The notes under the pieces: generated by a model
Told to the model about the DNA's origin: nothing
The model's input: the letters and a program-made list of their open reading frames with translations, nothing else
The model's database searches: none
Part shown: in pieces, positions 6,839 through 8,753 of the stretch
Layout: the number at the start of each line of letters is the position of its first letter
Position numbering within the stretch: the stretch's first letter is position 1
Source: Campylobacterota bacterium
GTDB lineage: Bacteria > Campylobacterota > Campylobacteria > Campylobacterales > SZUA-545
Direction of reading: 5' to 3'
NCBI GenBank assembly: GCA_030836705.1
Contig: JAUPLZ010000239.1
Coordinates: forward strand, 1 to 8,753
DNA length: 8,753 nt
Made by a program: the position numbers and the translations under genes

Positions 6839-7744
6839 ATGGATAAATATAACAATAGAGAGACCATAAAACACTCTTCTTTTTGGTCAACATTTTTTGA
6901 TAAAACAAAAGAAGGAAAAACGAAATTTAGTTACAGAATGAAGAGATGGATACTTGTTATCTCTATCCACCTGCTCTTTTTTCTCTCTTTTCATGTTGAT
7001 ATTCAAGCGTTAGAGGGAACGCTAAACGGCTCTAGATTTTTAGGCTTTCACCTAATTGATGTTTTTACGACCATGCAGCTTTTTTTAGCTGCGCATGAGC
7101 TGCCATTAAATATGATAATCGGAACGGTTACTATTCTTATAGTATATATTCTTATCGGCGGACGAACGTACTGTTCATGGGTGTGCCCTTACGGTTTGTT
7201 GAGTGAAATCGGCGAAAAGTGGCATAATACGCTCGTAAACAAAAAAATTATTAAAGAGAGAAAGTTTGACCATAGAGTCAGACATATCTTTTGGGCTATT
7301 TTTTTAGCTCTAGCTTTCTTTAGCGGTTTTTTAGTTTTTGAGACCTTTAACGTTGTAGGAATTCTAAGCCGCATGATTGCCTACGGATGGAGCTTGGCAC
7401 TTTTATGGGTTGCGGCTGTTTTTGCCATTGAAGTTTTTTACTCTCGCAGAGCGTGGTGTACATATGTCTGTCCAATAGGAACAACCTACGGCTATATCGG
7501 AAAAATTTCAGCTCTAAGAATTGAGTGGAATAACAACTGTGACCACTGCATGGTTTGCCATGACGTCTGTTTTGAGAATCAAGTTTTAGAGATAACTAAA
7601 GTAAAATATGATGCACAAAGAGAAGAAAAAGGGATAACAAGAGAGTACATTACGGGTGCGGATTGTACGCTGTGCGGCAGATGTGTGGATGTTTGCCATG
7701 CTGATGCGCTTACTTTTGACTTTAGATTAAAGGAGTTGGTGTAA
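6839..7744 (+). CDS. nosH: NosH, NapH-like membrane polyferredoxin
   Basis: A 301-residue inner-membrane iron-sulfur protein of the NapH family, the presumed menaquinol-oxidising partner of NosG. Four clear membrane segments are seen (about 35-52, 91-108, 150-172, 181-200), with a possible further helix at 70-88. The paired CX3CP motifs typical of NapH/NosR/CcoG-like proteins follow helices (C112-C116 in CSWVCPYG and C207-C211 in CTYVCPIG). The C-terminal domain has two [4Fe-4S] cysteine sets, C234-C237-C240-C244 and C276-C279-C282-C286. In both, the usual Pro after the fourth Cys is replaced (Phe and His). It starts 11 nt after nosC2 with only a weak ribosome site. It ends 3 nt before nosF and carries the nosF ribosome site in its last codons. 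Confidence 0.94.
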   Translation: MDKYNNRETIKHSSFWSTFFDKTKEGKTKFSYRMKRWILVISIHLLFFLSFHVDIQALEGTLNGSRFLGFHLIDVFTTMQLFLAAHELPLNMIIGTVTILIVYILIGGRTYCSWVCPYGLLSEIGEKWHNTLVNKKIIKERKFDHRVRHIFWAIFLALAFFSGFLVFETFNVVGILSRMIAYGWSLALLWVAAVFAIEVFYSRRAWCTYVCPIGTTYGYIGKISALRIEWNNNCDHCMVCHDVCFENQVLEITKVKYDAQREEKGITREYITGADCTLCGRCVDVCHADALTFDFRLKELV

Positions 7745-7747
7745 TAG

Positions 7748-8386
7748 ATGATACAAATATCAAATCTTACTAAAAAATTTGGCTCTCACCTCTCGTTGGA
7801 CAATGTAAGTTGTACTTTTGACAAAGGAGAATCCATTGCGCTTATGGGTGCAAACGGAGCCGGAAAAACAACGCTTATCCGCTCCATTTTGGGATACTAC
7901 CATCCAGACGGCGGAGAAGTTCTTATCAACGGTCTTAACCCGATACAAGAGCGGACAAAAGTATTGCAAGACATTAGCTTTGTTCCGCAGCTTCCGCCTC
8001 CAATCAAATTAAGCACTGAAGAGCTTATACACTATATAAGTGTGAGTGCAAACGTTGAGAAAGAACTCATAAGGCACTACGCAAACGAAATGAAGCTCGA
8101 CATTAGCGCAAATGCGAACAAATCATTTTTCAAACTGAGTGGCGGAATGAAGCAAAAACTGCTCATTGCCATCAGTCTGGCAAAAAAAAGCAATATCATC
8201 ATCTATGATGAACCCACAGCTAATCTTGACCCAAAAGCAAGGGATGATTTTTACAGACTACTCAAAGAAAATGAGAATGAAAAGATACTTCTCTTCGTCA
8301 CTCATAGGCTTGAAGAGGTAAGGGAGCTGGTAAACAGACAAATATACATGGATTTAGGGAAAGTAGTTTCAGATGAGATTTTTTAG
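7748..8386 (+). CDS. nosF: NosF, ATPase of the copper-centre assembly ABC transporter
   Basis: A 212-residue cytoplasmic ABC ATPase that drives the NosFY transporter, which acts with periplasmic NosD in CuZ maturation. All motifs are present in order: Walker A GANGAGKTT (34-42), Q-loop Q81, signature LSGGMKQK (130-137), Walker B IIIYDEP (150-156), D-loop NLDP (159-162) and H-loop H186. It is shorter than the roughly 300-residue NosF of Pseudomonas because it stops soon after the core fold. AAAGGAG (7729-7735) inside the end of nosH lies 12 nt before the ATG. Its 3' end overlaps nosL by 14 nt. Another ABC ATPase role is possible by sequence alone, but the context makes NosF very likely. Its membrane partner NosY is not in the window. 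Confidence 0.95.
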   Translation: MIQISNLTKKFGSHLSLDNVSCTFDKGESIALMGANGAGKTTLIRSILGYYHPDGGEVLINGLNPIQERTKVLQDISFVPQLPPPIKLSTEELIHYISVSANVEKELIRHYANEMKLDISANANKSFFKLSGGMKQKLLIAISLAKKSNIIIYDEPTANLDPKARDDFYRLLKENENEKILLFVTHRLEEVRELVNRQIYMDLGKVVSDEIF

Positions 8387-8753
8387 TTTTTTCTCTCCTT
8401 TTATTGCTCTTTTTCTTCTTTCTTTTATAGCAGGCTGCAACTCTTCAAATTCCTTAATATCTAAAAATAAAGAGGTATGCCCAAAATGCAACATGACGCT
8501 GCCTGAGTCAAATATTCACACTGCAAAGCTTCAAGACGGCTCAGGCAAATACCATTTTGATGATTTGGGATGTCTTATTTTATGGGCAAAAGATAAAAAT
8601 ATAAATATAGCTAAAGCAAAAACGGAAGTTTTTTCAAATGATACGCACAGATATATAGATGTTCAAAAAGCTCACTTTAGCGTCAATGAAAAAACACCGA
8701 TGGGCTATGGATTCGGCGCATATGAAAATGAGAAAGCAGATACAATCATAATA
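8373..8753 (+). CDS. nosL: NosL, copper-binding lipoprotein (partial, 3' end outside window)
   Basis: An open frame of 127 codons runs from ATG 8373 to the window edge, overlapping the nosF end by 14 nt. A lipoprotein signal is present (hydrophobic 9-20, lipobox FIAGC with C22). The mature part opens with CPKCNM (36-41), the Cys/Met copper-binding motif of NosL. It continues with HFDDLGC (61-67) and the conserved TPMGYGFGAYE block (108-118). NosL holds Cu(I) and is thought to hand it to NosD or apo-NosZ for CuZ assembly. The overlap implies coupled translation with nosF. In this cluster nosL comes directly after nosF, before any nosY. The C-terminus cannot be judged, but the visible part covers most of a usual NosL. 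Confidence 0.93.
   Translation, partial: MRFFSFFSPFIALFLLSFIAGCNSSNSLISKNKEVCPKCNMTLPESNIHTAKLQDGSGKYHFDDLGCLILWAKDKNINIAKAKTEVFSNDTHRYIDVQKAHFSVNEKTPMGYGFGAYENEKADTIII

Noticed and set aside
4968..7744. Reading nosG and nosH as napG and napH of a nitrate reductase operon
   Set aside because: The families are homologous, but there is no napA, napB or napF here, and the genes sit between nosD and nosF with two nos-type cytochromes.
1..8753. Mobile elements, CRISPR arrays, tRNA or rRNA genes
   Set aside because: No transposase, integrase, terminal repeats, direct-repeat array or tRNA-like cloverleaf was recognised; the window is almost fully covered by coding genes.

Overview
The window carries most of a nitrous oxide reductase (nos) gene cluster of the atypical or 'clade II' kind. 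Every complete gene lies on the + strand. Low G+C, very short intergenic gaps and the order nosZ-B-D-G-C1-C2-H-F-L point to a member of the Campylobacterota (the former Epsilonproteobacteria). Sulfurimonas-like sulfur or hydrogen oxidisers, or relatives of Wolinella, are the best match. The genus is an inference from gene order and protein style, since no database search was possible.

Layout: positions 1-93 are the 3' end of an unrelated upstream gene. Positions 94-217 are an AT-rich control region with a perfect 20-bp palindrome that looks like a CRP/FNR-family operator, followed by a -10 element and a strong ribosome binding site. Positions 218-2815 encode NosZ, the catalytic N2O reductase, with a C-terminal monohaem cytochrome c domain (cNosZ). 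A strong intrinsic terminator follows (2840-2874), then a likely second promoter (about 2921-2931). From 2960 to the window end there is a tightly packed accessory operon: nosB (membrane protein of unknown function), nosD (periplasmic beta-helix maturation protein), nosG (periplasmic polyferredoxin), nosC1 and nosC2 (monohaem cytochromes c), nosH (membrane polyferredoxin), nosF (ABC ATPase) and nosL (copper lipoprotein, cut by the window end). A nosY permease gene would be expected just downstream but is not in view.

How the genes work together (family knowledge plus inference): NosH and NosG resemble the NapH/NapG menaquinol dehydrogenase and probably take electrons from menaquinol. The two small cytochromes NosC1 and NosC2 would carry them to the haem domain fused to NosZ, then via CuA to CuZ, where N2O becomes N2. 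NosD, NosF and the expected NosY, with the copper donor NosL, assemble the CuZ centre. No NosR or NosX is present in the window, as is usual for clade II clusters, where NosG/H/C1/C2 are thought to take over electron supply.

This is a known system rather than a new one. The points most worth a second look are the palindromic operator, the terminator and second promoter that separate nosZ from its accessory genes, the unknown protein NosB, the KR-type Tat signal of NosG, and the tandem related cytochromes.
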